DNA of 64,000 bases from Streptomyces sp. NBC_00224 (lineage in GTDB: Bacteria > Actinomycetota > Actinomycetes > Streptomycetales > Streptomycetaceae): the NCBI RefSeq assembly GCF_041435195.1, contig NZ_CP108106.1, positions 3,224,001 through 3,288,000 of the forward strand, read 5' to 3'. Positions 17,871-25,726 of this stretch are shown piece after piece. Each line of letters starts with the position of its first letter. Positions within the stretch are counted from its first letter, which is position 1. The notes under the pieces were generated by a model. The model saw only the letters and a program-made list of their open reading frames with translations, searched no databases and had not been told where the DNA came from. The translations under genes and the position numbers were made by a program.

Positions 17871-19925
17871 TCACCTCGCGTGGTCCCGGCGCGCGTCGGG
17901 TCCCCTCGGGCTCTCCTCGTCCGAGCCCGACATCTCCGCCGTCAGCTCCTCCACCAGCTTGGCCAGGTCGGTCGGCCGGTCCGGGCCCCACCAGTCGCCG
18001 AGCAGCTCGGACAGGGACTCCTCGCGGGCCCGGGCGAGCCGGACCGCCGTCGCGCGGCCCGCCTCCGTGGCGACCAGGGCGATCCCCTCGCGTACGGCGA
18101 GGCCGCGCTCCTCCAGCTGGCGGGCGCCCTCCGTGATCAGCCGCAGCGGTACGCGCGTGCGCTCGGCCAGGAAGGCCGGTTCCGCCGAGCCGTAGTGGTG
18201 GATGCGCAGCAGGAACCAGCTCGACGCGGGCAGCAGGTCCAGGCCCGCGCGGGCGGTGATCTTCTCGTAGATCTCGCGGCGGCCCTCCCTCGTGCCCAGC
18301 ACCGAAAGCGCCCGCGCGCACTCGTCGTACGACGAACGCTCGACCGGATTGGAGGCCACGGTCTGGCTGACGTCGGGCGCCGTGACCGCGCCGCGCAGCT
18401 TGTCCTCGCGCAGGAACCAGGCGATCACGAAGGCGACCAGTGTCACCGGCACCGCATAGAGGAAGACGTCGGTGATCGACTGCGAGTAGGCGTGCAGGAC
18501 CGGGGGCCGCAGCGTCGGCGGCAGCTCGGCGATCGTGCGCGGATCCGCGGCCAGTTGGGAAGGGCCGGTGCCCGCCGGGAGCTCACGGCCCGCCAGCGCG
18601 TCGGCGAGCTTGCCGTTCAGGCGGTTGGTGAAGATCGTGCCGAAGATCGCCACGCCGAAGGACGCGCCGATCGAGCGGAAGAAGGTCGCCCCGGACGTGG
18701 CCACGCCCAGGTCCGCGTACGACACCGCGTTCTGGACGACCAGGACGAGCACCTGCATCACCAGGCCGAGCCCCGCACCGAAGACGAAGAAGTACAGGCT
18801 CATCTCCCAGGTGGAGCTCGTCTCGCTGAGCTCGTGCAGCAGGAGCAGCCCGACGGTGACGACGGCCGTGCCCGCGATCGGGAAGACCTTCCAGCGGCCG
18901 GTGCGCGACACGATCTGGCCGGACGCCGTCGACGTGATCAGCAGACCGAGCACCATCGGCAGCATGTGCACGCCGGACATCGTCGGGGTGACACCCTGCA
19001 CGACCTGCAAGAACGTCGGCAGGTACGTCATCGCCCCGAACATCGCGAAGCCGATGACGAAGCTGATGACCGCGATGAGGGAGAAGGTGCGGATACGGAA
19101 CAGCTTCAGCGGAAGAACAGGTTCCGCCGCCTTCCGCTCCACTGCGACGAACGCGCCGAGCAGCACCGCGCCCAGCACCGCGAGCCCGACGATCTGCGCC
19201 GAGCCCCAGGCCCAGGTGGTCCCGCCGAGCGAGGCGACGAGGACCAGACAGGTGGCGACGGACGCGATCAGGAAGGTGCCGAGGTAGTCGATGGTGTGGC
19301 GGGTGCCGTGCACCGGGATGTGCAGCACCGCGGCGATCACGAGCAGCGCGACGACACCGATCGGGAGGTTGATGTAGAACACCCAGCGCCAGCTGAGGTG
19401 TTCGGTGAAGAGACCGCCGAGCAGCGGGCCGAGCACACTGGTCGCGCCGAACACCGCACCGAACAGGCCCTGGTACTTGCCGCGTTCACGCGGGGAGACC
19501 AGGTCGCCCACAATCGCCATGGACAGCACCATCAGACCGCCGCCGCCCAGCCCCTGGAGCGCCCGGAAGGCGATCAGCTGGCCCATGTCCTGCGCGACTC
19601 CGCACAGCGCCGAGCCGACGAGGAAGATGACGATGGCGGCCTGGAACAGCTTCTTCCTGCCGTACTGGTCGCCGAGTTTGCCCCACAGCGGGGTCGCGGC
19701 GGTGGAGGCGAGCATGTACGCGGTGACGACCCAGGACAGGTGCTCCATCCCGCCGAGCTCGCTGACGATCGTCGGCAGGGCCGTGGAGACGATGGTCTGG
19801 TCGAGCGCGGCCAGCAGCATGCCGAGCAGCAGTGCGCCGATGGCCACGAGTACGGTCCGCCGCTCCTGGCCGACGCCGGGGCCGGCGCCCGGGGAGAGCG
19901 CGCTGGGGGCCGTTTCCTGAGCCAT
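17871..19925 (-). CDS. DHA2-type MFS drug exporter with fused MarR-like domain
   Basis: The 684-aa protein has a 14-helix DHA2 exporter part (residues about 20-540) with LAALDQTIVSTALPTIVSELGG and LWGKLGDQYGRKK, the usual motifs of EmrB/QacA proteins. After a linker comes a winged-helix-like domain of about 130 residues (SSWFLLRIHHYGSAEPAFLAERTRVP...GARQLEERGLAVREG...ALVATEAGRATAVRLARAREE), which looks like a MarR fold. The fusion suggests ligand sensing or DNA binding tethered to the membrane; this is inference. ATG 19925 has an AGAGAGGGG upstream. Confidence 0.88.
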   Translation of the reverse strand: MAQETAPSALSPGAGPGVGQERRTVLVAIGALLLGMLLAALDQTIVSTALPTIVSELGGMEHLSWVVTAYMLASTAATPLWGKLGDQYGRKKLFQAAIVIFLVGSALCGVAQDMGQLIAFRALQGLGGGGLMVLSMAIVGDLVSPRERGKYQGLFGAVFGATSVLGPLLGGLFTEHLSWRWVFYINLPIGVVALLVIAAVLHIPVHGTRHTIDYLGTFLIASVATCLVLVASLGGTTWAWGSAQIVGLAVLGAVLLGAFVAVERKAAEPVLPLKLFRIRTFSLIAVISFVIGFAMFGAMTYLPTFLQVVQGVTPTMSGVHMLPMVLGLLITSTASGQIVSRTGRWKVFPIAGTAVVTVGLLLLHELSETSSTWEMSLYFFVFGAGLGLVMQVLVLVVQNAVSYADLGVATSGATFFRSIGASFGVAIFGTIFTNRLNGKLADALAGRELPAGTGPSQLAADPRTIAELPPTLRPPVLHAYSQSITDVFLYAVPVTLVAFVIAWFLREDKLRGAVTAPDVSQTVASNPVERSSYDECARALSVLGTREGRREIYEKITARAGLDLLPASSWFLLRIHHYGSAEPAFLAERTRVPLRLITEGARQLEERGLAVREGIALVATEAGRATAVRLARAREESLSELLGDWWGPDRPTDLAKLVEELTAEMSGSDEESPRGPDARRDHAR

Positions 19926-20096
19926 GGGCCGCCCCTCTCTGTCTCGGTCTCCACCCCGTCTGCCTCTGCCTCCGCCCCGCCTCCCTCCATCTTGATCGCA
20001 ATGTCCGGATATGGCCTGCCGGGCCGGGCCGGGCGCCTCGGGCCGCCGCCACGGGCCCTGCATAATCGCAGGCAGTTCAAGGGGAGGGGACCCACG

Positions 20097-21065
20097 ATGA
20101 CGGGACAGGTATGTCCTGAATGCGGTACGGAGCGCGAGCCCACCGGCAGATCCACCGGCAGACCCGCCTGCGCCTGTGCGCTACGCGCGGAACGCTCGGC
20201 CGAGGTAGCCGCGTCGGAGGACTTCGACCCGCTCCGGATCAGGCCGTATGTGACGCTGGAGAACCTGGAGGGGGGCGACGGGGGTCCGACGGGAACCACC
20301 AGCGCCCCGGGCACGACGATGCCGCTGCGACCCGTCGACCCGGGGGCAACCATGCCGCTGCCGCCCATCCCCCAAGGGGCGCGGGGAACTGCGCGACAAG
20401 CCCCCACCGGCCCGCAGACACACCCCGGGCAGAAGGGGGCGCGACCAGCCACGGCCGACCCGCACCCGACCGAACGCACCCGGCGCCGCCCCCTCCTCCT
20501 CGCCCTCGCGGCCGCCGCAGCGATCGCGGCGCTGGGCACGACCGCGTTCGCGAGCGGCCTCTTCAGTGGCGGATCCGACGACAAGGCGACGGGCGCGGCC
20601 ACGACCGTGAGCACCGCCCCGTACGGCGACGACACCACCTCCAGCGCCCCCTCCCCCACCGCACCGGCACCCACCCGCAGCACCCCCCGCACCAGCCCGT
20701 CCCCGCACAAGAGCTCGCCCTCCCCGAGCCGTACGCCCAAGCCCTCCACCAGCCCGTCCCGCCGCCCCGCCGCCCCCTCGCCGTCCTCTTCGCAGGTCAC
20801 CGGCAGCGTCGACACCGCGACCGCCCCGGTCGCGCCGCCCGCCACGGCCCCCGTGCTGCGCCGGGGCGACGACGGCCCCGAGGTGGCCGAACTCCAGGAC
20901 CGGCTGGCCCAGTTGACGATCTACAACGGGAAGGCCGACGGTCACTTCGGCTCCAAGACGGAGAGCGCGGTGCGTACGTACCAGTCGTACATGGGCCTCG
21001 AAGACGACCCGCCGGGCGTCTACGGCGCGGAGACGCGCAGCGCCCTGGAGGCACAGACATCGTGA
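20097..21065 (+). CDS. Membrane-anchored peptidoglycan-binding protein
   Basis: The 322-aa protein starts with a small zinc-ribbon-like segment (CPECG...CACAL), followed by a Pro/Thr linker, one transmembrane helix (LLLALAAAAAIAALGTTAF), a Ser/Thr/Pro-rich extracellular stalk and a C-terminal PG_binding_1 domain (LRRGDDGPEVAELQDRLAQL...GHFGSKTESAVRTYQSYMGL). It should anchor at the membrane and hold peptidoglycan. ATG 20097 follows GGGGAGGGGA. Part of the linker is encoded by a dispersed streptomycete repeat. Confidence 0.85.
   Translation: MTGQVCPECGTEREPTGRSTGRPACACALRAERSAEVAASEDFDPLRIRPYVTLENLEGGDGGPTGTTSAPGTTMPLRPVDPGATMPLPPIPQGARGTARQAPTGPQTHPGQKGARPATADPHPTERTRRRPLLLALAAAAAIAALGTTAFASGLFSGGSDDKATGAATTVSTAPYGDDTTSSAPSPTAPAPTRSTPRTSPSPHKSSPSPSRTPKPSTSPSRRPAAPSPSSSQVTGSVDTATAPVAPPATAPVLRRGDDGPEVAELQDRLAQLTIYNGKADGHFGSKTESAVRTYQSYMGLEDDPPGVYGAETRSALEAQTS
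20371..20460 (+). repeat. Dispersed Streptomyces repeat inside a coding sequence
   Basis: GGGGCGCGGGGAACTGCG, then a GCGACCAGCCACGG-type tail, matches the repeat copies in the intergenic region near 61,330-61,495. Here it is read in frame as the linker of the peptidoglycan-binding protein (PIPQGARGTARQAPTGPQ...). Confidence 0.75.
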
Positions 21066-21108
21066 GGGGCGATCAAGACACCTGAACCGGGCCGGTTGGA
21101 CCGATCGG

Positions 21109-21140
21109 CACTTTGTTTTGTATCGTGATGGAACAAAGTG
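21109..21140 (+). promoter_or_regulatory. Promoter/operator motif of the HAD-phosphatase gene (host copy)
   Basis: CACTTTGTT and AACAAAGTG form a perfect 9-bp inverted repeat around TTGTATCGTGATGG. The TATCGT (21121-21126) can act as a -10 box. A 23-bp segment of this motif (21115-21137) recurs with 21 identities at 60554-60576, upstream of the re-started gene at the other end of the prophage. Confidence 0.55.
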
Positions 21141-21177
21141 GTTCCGCCCGTACTCCCTGACCGGCGGGCGGAGCCAC
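21138..21177 (+). promoter_or_regulatory. Leader hairpin upstream of the HAD-gene stub
   Basis: GTGGTTCCGCCCG pairs with CGGGCGGAGCCAC (13 bp, one G-U pair) with a 14-nt loop. It lies between the promoter motif and the start codon and has no T-run, so it may be a leader structure rather than a terminator. The right-hand, phage-supplied copy of the promoter lacks it. Confidence 0.5.
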
Positions 21178-21209
21178 TTGTCTCTGCTCCCGCACCCAGG
21201 AGTCCGCCG

Positions 21210-21269
21210 ATGACGGCCACGCCCACCACCCTGACCGCCCGCGCCCTCCTCCTCAACAGTTCCTCTTAA
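21210..21269 (+). pseudogene. 5' stub of the HAD-phosphatase gene cut by prophage insertion
   Basis: ATG 21210 (AGGAG seven bases upstream) opens a frame reading MTATPTTLTARALLL, the normal N-terminus of a streptomycete HAD phosphatase. After the CTCCTCCTC core the frame enters phage DNA and stops after four more codons (NSSS). The catalytic DMDGT motif that should follow is found at 60650, past the other end of the prophage. Confidence 0.85.
21246..21254 (+). other. attL core
   Basis: CTCCTCCTC is the only sequence shared at the exact left and right junctions (second copy 60641-60649). Joining the phage sides gives an attP with imperfect inverted arms (GTGGTTTTAAGG on the left, CCTCTTAAACAC on the right) centred near the end of the core, as expected for a large serine integrase. 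Confidence 0.75.
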
Positions 21270-21275
21270 ACACGC

Positions 21276-22904
21276 TCATCCGTCTGCGTTCGTGTCGTCG
21301 GCCCAGGGGTCGGGCTCCCATACCGGGTGCCATTCGATGCGCGATGCGGCCCGCACCTTGCCTTCCTGCTCGACTCGGTAAACCGCAACGCGCCGCAGGA
21401 GCTGGCGCAAGATCCCGCTACGCTCTCCGACTTCCAGGGTTTCCCATTCGTCGAGCAGGCCGACGATCAGTGGTTCGTAGTCGGTGATGTCTGGCGTTGC
21501 TTCGATGTCCGCCACCTTGGCGAGTGCGGCCTCAGCAGTCGCACGCTGGCGCTTGATGCGGTCTCTGGCAGCCTCGTAGGCCCCGTCCTGGTAGTCGTCT
21601 GGGTTGACGGCGCGGTCGGCTTGCAGTCGGGCTAGACCGGCTTGCAACTTGTCCAGCTCGGCGGTGAGGCGGGCTCGCTCCCGGGTTGCATGCGCTCGTT
21701 CCTTCGCGACGTCTCGGCGTTGCTGCGGCGTGGCTGGTGCCGCGTCGACACCCTCGGCGACCTCCCGGGCGAGCCACTTAAGGGTTTCCTGCTCGACGCG
21801 CTCGCGGGTGATCTGCCCGCCCTTGCAGCCGGTTCCGCCGGTGCGGTTGTTGAAGCTGCACCGGTAGCCGTAGCCGTTGATCGTCCCGTGTTTGCGGCTC
21901 TTGCTCTGTGTGGCGGCCATGCCCTGTCGGCAGTCCCCGTGTCGCATGAGGCCCGAGTGCGCGTAGGTGGCCGTCCGGGCGCGTGGTGCGAGGCTTTTGA
22001 TCTGCTCACGGTGCTTCTTGTAGCGCTCCCACAGGTCGTCGCCGTCAGCGAAGATTGACGGCTGAGCGCCTGGTTTGAGTTGGTAGTTGGGGCACTTCCA
22101 GAGGGCCCCGCACTTGCAGGTGCGTTCGTGCACTCGGAGCAGGCCGGCAGGGAATCCGCTGTCCATGTACTTGCGTAGGGAGCTGTCGTCCCACAGATAC
22201 CCGCGGACTGTGCGGTATCCGCCGAGGTTGAGCCATGCGGCGACGGTGGCGAATGCGTCACCGTCGACCTTCCGTTCGTACGCCTCGTAGAGGGCTTCGG
22301 CTGCTCCGTCGTCGCCGCTGAGCTCGTATCGCTCTTTTTGCAGGGTTTCGGTGATCGGGTCGTAGCGACGGTGCCATATGTAACCAAATCGGCGGCGGCC
22401 TGTCGCAGGCAGTTGGAGGGTGTCGCGTCTGTGGTCGTGCGTTTCTTTCCACTGTTCGGCTGCGCGGTTGCTCTCGAAGTTGCCGAAGGCGAAGATCATT
22501 TCACGCTGGAACTCGCCGATGGCTGTGCTTGCGTCCACGGGTTCGGTAGCGGATTCCAGCTGTCCACCAACCTGTTCGAGCCTCGCTAGGTTGACGGCAT
22601 TGCCGGTGCGGTTGCGCCCGAAGCGGCTGTATCGCCATACGGCGATACCGCGGGCCTCGCCGCGCTCGACGCGTTCGATAGCACCCATGATCTTGCGCTT
22701 GAAGTTTCTGCCGGTGGCGTCGAGGTCGATGACCAGAGGCTCGATGAGTCGGCGCCCTGTACGTACCGCCCAGGCTCTGAGCGCCGACTCTTGGAGTTCC
22801 GGGCTGATCTTCTCTTCTTTCCACGTTGAGACGCGGATGTACCCGAGCCAGGGCTCGCCGTAATCCGGGCCGTCGACCGTGGGTGGTAAGTGCAGTTGGG
22901 TCAC
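21276..22904 (-). CDS. int: Large serine recombinase (phage integrase)
   Basis: The 542-aa protein has an N-terminal resolvase domain with YIRVSTWKEEKISPELQ, the serine in RVS being the catalytic nucleophile (about residue 26), and the conserved WRYSRFGRN. A recombinase domain follows (ATGRRRFGY...), then a zinc-ribbon region with CKCGALWKCPNY, YRCSFNNRTGGTGCKGG, and a coiled coil (residues about 390-460). It catalyses attP x attB recombination. The GTG at 22904 overlaps the stop of the gene upstream by 4 nt. It lies directly beside attL. Confidence 0.95.
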   Translation of the reverse strand: MTQLHLPPTVDGPDYGEPWLGYIRVSTWKEEKISPELQESALRAWAVRTGRRLIEPLVIDLDATGRNFKRKIMGAIERVERGEARGIAVWRYSRFGRNRTGNAVNLARLEQVGGQLESATEPVDASTAIGEFQREMIFAFGNFESNRAAEQWKETHDHRRDTLQLPATGRRRFGYIWHRRYDPITETLQKERYELSGDDGAAEALYEAYERKVDGDAFATVAAWLNLGGYRTVRGYLWDDSSLRKYMDSGFPAGLLRVHERTCKCGALWKCPNYQLKPGAQPSIFADGDDLWERYKKHREQIKSLAPRARTATYAHSGLMRHGDCRQGMAATQSKSRKHGTINGYGYRCSFNNRTGGTGCKGGQITRERVEQETLKWLAREVAEGVDAAPATPQQRRDVAKERAHATRERARLTAELDKLQAGLARLQADRAVNPDDYQDGAYEAARDRIKRQRATAEAALAKVADIEATPDITDYEPLIVGLLDEWETLEVGERSGILRQLLRRVAVYRVEQEGKVRAASRIEWHPVWEPDPWADDTNADG

Positions 22905-23263
22905 AGTGCCTTCCGTTCGGTGTCGCTGGTGGTCGGGTGCAGTGTGATCACGTTGCCCGCGGCCTGCTCGCGCTCGGCGGGGTGCCCTCCCCGGGGCGGT
23001 GAGGCGTGCTGGTCGAGCAGGCCGCGGGCGACGTGATCGAGGGCGCGGCGGTATCCGGCGTTGTCGGCGGCGGCGAGTTGGTGGGCGCTGAGGCGGTGCG
23101 CATTACGCAGGGCGCGTAGCGTGATCAGGAAAAAGGCGGTGATAGTGAGGAAGATTCCGCCGATTGTCTGGTCGTCGCTGTTGTCGAGCAGGCCGAGGGC
23201 GCCCGTGGTGATGCCGAGCCCGAGCAGGACGACGGCGGGTACGGGCGTGAAGCGGCTGATCAC
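22901..23263 (-). CDS. Small membrane protein upstream of integrase
   Basis: The 120-aa protein has two hydrophobic helices (VPAVVLLGLGITTGALGLL and IGGIFLTITAFFLITLRAL) followed by a polar tail. GTG 23263 is preceded by GGAGG. It is coupled to the integrase gene by a 4-nt overlap, so the two are expressed together. No known family was recognised; small membrane proteins in this position could act in superinfection exclusion, but that is a guess. Confidence 0.7.
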   Translation of the reverse strand: MISRFTPVPAVVLLGLGITTGALGLLDNSDDQTIGGIFLTITAFFLITLRALRNAHRLSAHQLAAADNAGYRRALDHVARGLLDQHASPPRGGHPAEREQAAGNVITLHPTTSDTERKAL

Positions 23264-23278
23264 TGTGCCTCCGTACGG

Positions 23279-23716
23279 TTATTGCTCTGCGGCGCGGCCC
23301 TCGTTGTGGGTGGGGGAAGGGGTGCGTTGCAGGGTTTCTGTCATGTTGATGAAGAGGCGCCGCGACTGTTCGTCGGCGATGCCTAGTTCGTCGGCGGCCT
23401 GCTCGGGGGTGATGCGGCGGGAGCCGGGCGTGGGGTGTTGTACGGCGCGGAGTTCGGATTCGTCGAGGATTCCGGAGCGCACGAGTACTTCACCGAGGGG
23501 CAGGCGCAGGGCCTCGGAGAGGAGGGCGAGGACGCGGGTGTCGTTGGCGCCTTGGCCGGAGAGGATGCGGCTGATGGTTGCGCGGCCGATGCCGGAGTCG
23601 TCGGCGAATCGGGTTTGACCTCCGCCCCTAGGGCGTAGGTCGTAGCCGCGGCGTGTCAGCTGGTCGCGCAGCCATACGGCGAACTCGTGGGGGGTCGCCT
23701 GAGTCGTTCGTTCCAT
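23279..23716 (-). CDS. XRE-family phage repressor candidate
   Basis: The 145-aa protein has a helix-turn-helix domain (TRFADDSGIGRATISRILSGQGANDTRVLALLSEALRLPLGEVL, about residues 32-75) of cI/Cro type and a helical C-terminus. ATG 23716 has no ribosome-binding site. TATGTT ends 6 nt before the ATG, so the message may be leaderless, as for lambda cI. A palindrome overlaps the start codon and would allow autorepression. It is the best candidate for the lysogeny repressor because of its position between integrase and the early genes. Confidence 0.8.
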   Translation of the reverse strand: MERTTQATPHEFAVWLRDQLTRRGYDLRPRGGGQTRFADDSGIGRATISRILSGQGANDTRVLALLSEALRLPLGEVLVRSGILDESELRAVQHPTPGSRRITPEQAADELGIADEQSRRLFINMTETLQRTPSPTHNEGRAAEQ

Positions 23717-23725
23717 GGATGGAAC
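23710..23725. promoter_or_regulatory. Operator over the repressor start codon
   Basis: GTTCCATGGATGGAAC has perfect 7-bp arms and covers the start codon of the repressor gene. The 12-mer TCCATGGATGGA inside it occurs again at 29437-29448, and a related TCCA-N4-TGGA lies at 25475-25486. Confidence 0.6.
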
Positions 23726-23955
23726 ATACCGCGCGTGGATGGTCCGTGGTGCGCACGCACAGGAAGTCGAGCGGAATGCACTGAATATCCCCCGTGTCTT
23801 GCCAGCGTAATGTAAATCGAACGTGCGACCGATGCGGCGGTCGCGCCGTCCATGTGGACCCAGTAGCCCCTCGGCCTTCGACGGGCCGAGAAAGCGCAAG
23901 CCAGGCGCAGACATGTCCGGCGCCTGGTCGCTGGGCAGTCAAGGCCGGGGGCCTG

Positions 23956-24168
23956 CTACCAGTTGGGGTCCTGCGCGGCGATGGGGGCGACGGTCGGCGC
24001 GGTGTCCCAGTTCGGGTCCTGCGGGGCGGGAGCAGCCCAGTTCGGGTCGCTCTGGGTCGCGACCATCCCGTCCGCGGCGGGGTCGGCCTGCGCGGGCACA
24101 CCGAGACCGAGCACGAGGGCTGCGACGCCGGTGACACCGGCAGCGATAACGGCCAGCTTCCTTGTCAT
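23956..24168 (-). CDS. Small secreted peptide with DPNW repeats
   Basis: The 70-aa product has a signal peptide (MTRKLAVIAAGVTGVAALVLG...AQA) and a mature part of about 43 residues with three copies of DPNW (SDPNWAAPAP, QDPNWDTAP, QDPNW at the end). ATG 24168 follows GGGAG with correct spacing. It is transcribed leftwards, like the repressor, so it could be expressed in the lysogen and released from the host. Function unknown. Confidence 0.7.
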   Translation of the reverse strand: MTRKLAVIAAGVTGVAALVLGLGVPAQADPAADGMVATQSDPNWAAPAPQDPNWDTAPTVAPIAAQDPNW

Positions 24169-24281
24169 GATCAACTCCCTTTGACGGCAACAGGACCGCG
24201 TCAGCGCAGCCCCGCCGCCGCGAGTCTGGCGGGACCGGTTAGCGGGCGCATGACGTGCCGCCCCCTCCGTCCGCACAGGCA

Positions 24282-24310
24282 TTCGACGATGCGGTTACAG
24301 CCAGTAGAGT
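24282..24310 (+). promoter_or_regulatory. Probable rightward promoter
   Basis: TTCGAC (24282-24287) and TAGAGT (24305-24310) are separated by 17 bp. The -10 hexamer is identical to that of the late promoter at 34968-34973. It is oriented towards the 321-aa regulator gene. Confidence 0.55.
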
Positions 24311-24352
24311 GCGCGATTACGTATCGGTGATCAAGTAAGTTGCCGGGTGCAT

Positions 24353-24371
24353 ATTTCGGCAGTGCCGAAAT
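24353..24371 (+). promoter_or_regulatory. Inverted repeat before the regulator gene
   Basis: ATTTCGGC-AGT-GCCGAAAT is a perfect 8-bp inverted repeat followed by TTTCCC, 20 bp upstream of the start codon. It may be an operator for autoregulation or a short attenuator. Confidence 0.5.
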
Positions 24372-24390
24372 TTTCCCTGGGGGGCAAAAG

Positions 24391-25356
24391 ATGACTATTG
24401 AGGATGGAACTACTAAAAACGGGCTAACGGCAGAGGCGAATGAGCTCCGAGCACGGCTCTTGCAAGGGGGACTCGTAAAGGATGGCGAGAGCGGCCTCGA
24501 CGAGCTGATGATCTTGTCGCTTGCCCGCCGCGATCCTATCCATGGCCAGTACATGAATGGTGACCTGCCGAGCGCTATCAGCGACATGGCCGACCGCATG
24601 GGTCGACTCGCCGCACTCCTGCGGGCTGGCGAAGAAGAAGACCGCCAGCACAGCAGGGGCGGCATCCGATGGGTCCCCACGAACAACCATGCCACCGCCG
24701 TCCTTTCGGCAGCATGCGAAACGGTCGCGTCCTACGTGTGGACATGCCACCCCACCGACCGGAACGCGGACGTGCTCGCGTCATCCGTGACACGCGACCT
24801 CGGCCTGCTTGAACGTGGCGTCCAGATGCGGACGATCTACCCGGACACCGCGCGGACGCGCCCCGCCGAAACGGCATGGGCCGCCGCGGTGAGCGAGGCC
24901 GGCGCGGAGGTGCGCACCGACGTACCGCCCTTCATGCGCATGGTGATCGTCGGCGGCGACGAACACGGCCGCGGCGCAGTCGCCGTCGTGGAGGACCCGG
25001 AACACACCGACGCGAGCGGCACACAGCCGCGGCCCGCCTACATCGTGACGTCGGCCGTCATGATCAAGGTCTTGGAGCACGCCTACAGCAGGCAGTGGGA
25101 CGCAGCGGAGCCATGGATGGGCGGCATCCGTCGTCGCCCCGACGGCACGTTCACGACCCCCCGCCAACGCAAGATCCTCAACGCCCTGCGTGACCAGACG
25201 CCAGCATCGGTGATCCAGCGCGAGCTGGGGATCAGCGCGAAGACGTATCAGAACGACATCGCGAAGCTCTACGAAGGGTCCAGCACTAAAGGGCTGTTCG
25301 CGCTCGGGTATTGGTGGGGCTCGGAGGCGTCGGCCGCGGAGCGGCGCCGGAGCTGA
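24391..25356 (+). CDS. TrmB/LuxR-like transcriptional regulator
   Basis: The 321-aa protein has an N-terminal helical region, a middle part resembling the PLD-like sensor of TrmB-type regulators (LGLLERGVQMRTIYPDTAR...GAEVRTDVPPFMRMVIVGGD), and a C-terminal LuxR-like helix-turn-helix (PRQRKILNALRDQTPASVIQRELGISAKTYQNDIAKLYE, about residues 262-300). ATG 24391 is preceded by GGGGGG. Codon use near its start is AT-richer than in its neighbours. It probably controls the early genes or host genes; targets are not evident. Confidence 0.7.
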   Translation: MTIEDGTTKNGLTAEANELRARLLQGGLVKDGESGLDELMILSLARRDPIHGQYMNGDLPSAISDMADRMGRLAALLRAGEEEDRQHSRGGIRWVPTNNHATAVLSAACETVASYVWTCHPTDRNADVLASSVTRDLGLLERGVQMRTIYPDTARTRPAETAWAAAVSEAGAEVRTDVPPFMRMVIVGGDEHGRGAVAVVEDPEHTDASGTQPRPAYIVTSAVMIKVLEHAYSRQWDAAEPWMGGIRRRPDGTFTTPRQRKILNALRDQTPASVIQRELGISAKTYQNDIAKLYEGSSTKGLFALGYWWGSEASAAERRRS

Positions 25357-25378
25357 GCCCGGCCGGGGACGGCCGGGC
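25357..25378 (+). terminator. Stem-loop after the regulator gene
   Basis: GCCCGGCC and GGCCGGGC form a perfect 8-bp stem with a GGGGAC loop directly after the regulator stop codon; no T-run. Confidence 0.6.
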
Positions 25379-25445
25379 CCTCCCCCTCCGCTGCACGGTT
25401 CGGGCGACCGGCACACCGGAGGGCGGAGGGCGGCACCAATACCCC

Positions 25446-25486
25446 TTGCACGTGTGTTCGATGAACATTAACGTTCCACCCGTGGA
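25446..25486 (+). promoter_or_regulatory. Early promoter with overlapping operators
   Basis: TTGCAC (25446-25451) and TAACGT (25469-25474) have a 17-bp spacer. A TGTTC-GAT-GAACA inverted repeat lies in the spacer, and TCCA-CCCG-TGGA (25475-25486), related to the repressor-start operator, follows directly. This is where a lysogeny repressor would silence the early operon. Confidence 0.6.
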
Positions 25487-25513
25487 CGGAAGATCTCCGG
25501 CCACGAAAGGTCG

Positions 25514-25726
25514 ATGCCCGTGTATGACCGTTCCCTCTTAGTTGACGCAGCCCGCAGAGCGGGCGACCGCACCCCCTCGGACACCGCGCGACGACTGACG
25601 ATCGCGCGTAATACCGCGTGGCGCCTGTGGCACGGACACACCGCTCCCTCGGCCGCCATCGCCGCCGCCGTCGAGTACCACTACGGAGTATCGGCCGGTG
25701 AACTGCTCCAGCGGTCGGCCCCATGA
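25514..25726 (+). CDS. Small helix-turn-helix protein (Cro/excisionase-like)
   Basis: The 70-aa protein is almost entirely a helix-turn-helix: DTARRLTIARNTAWRLWHGHTAPSAAIAAAVEYHYGVSAGELL. It is the first gene of the early operon, immediately downstream of the candidate repressed promoter. A Cro-like role or that of a recombination directionality factor for the serine integrase is possible; the sequence does not decide. It overlaps the next gene by 4 nt. Confidence 0.7.
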   Translation: MPVYDRSLLVDAARRAGDRTPSDTARRLTIARNTAWRLWHGHTAPSAAIAAAVEYHYGVSAGELLQRSAP

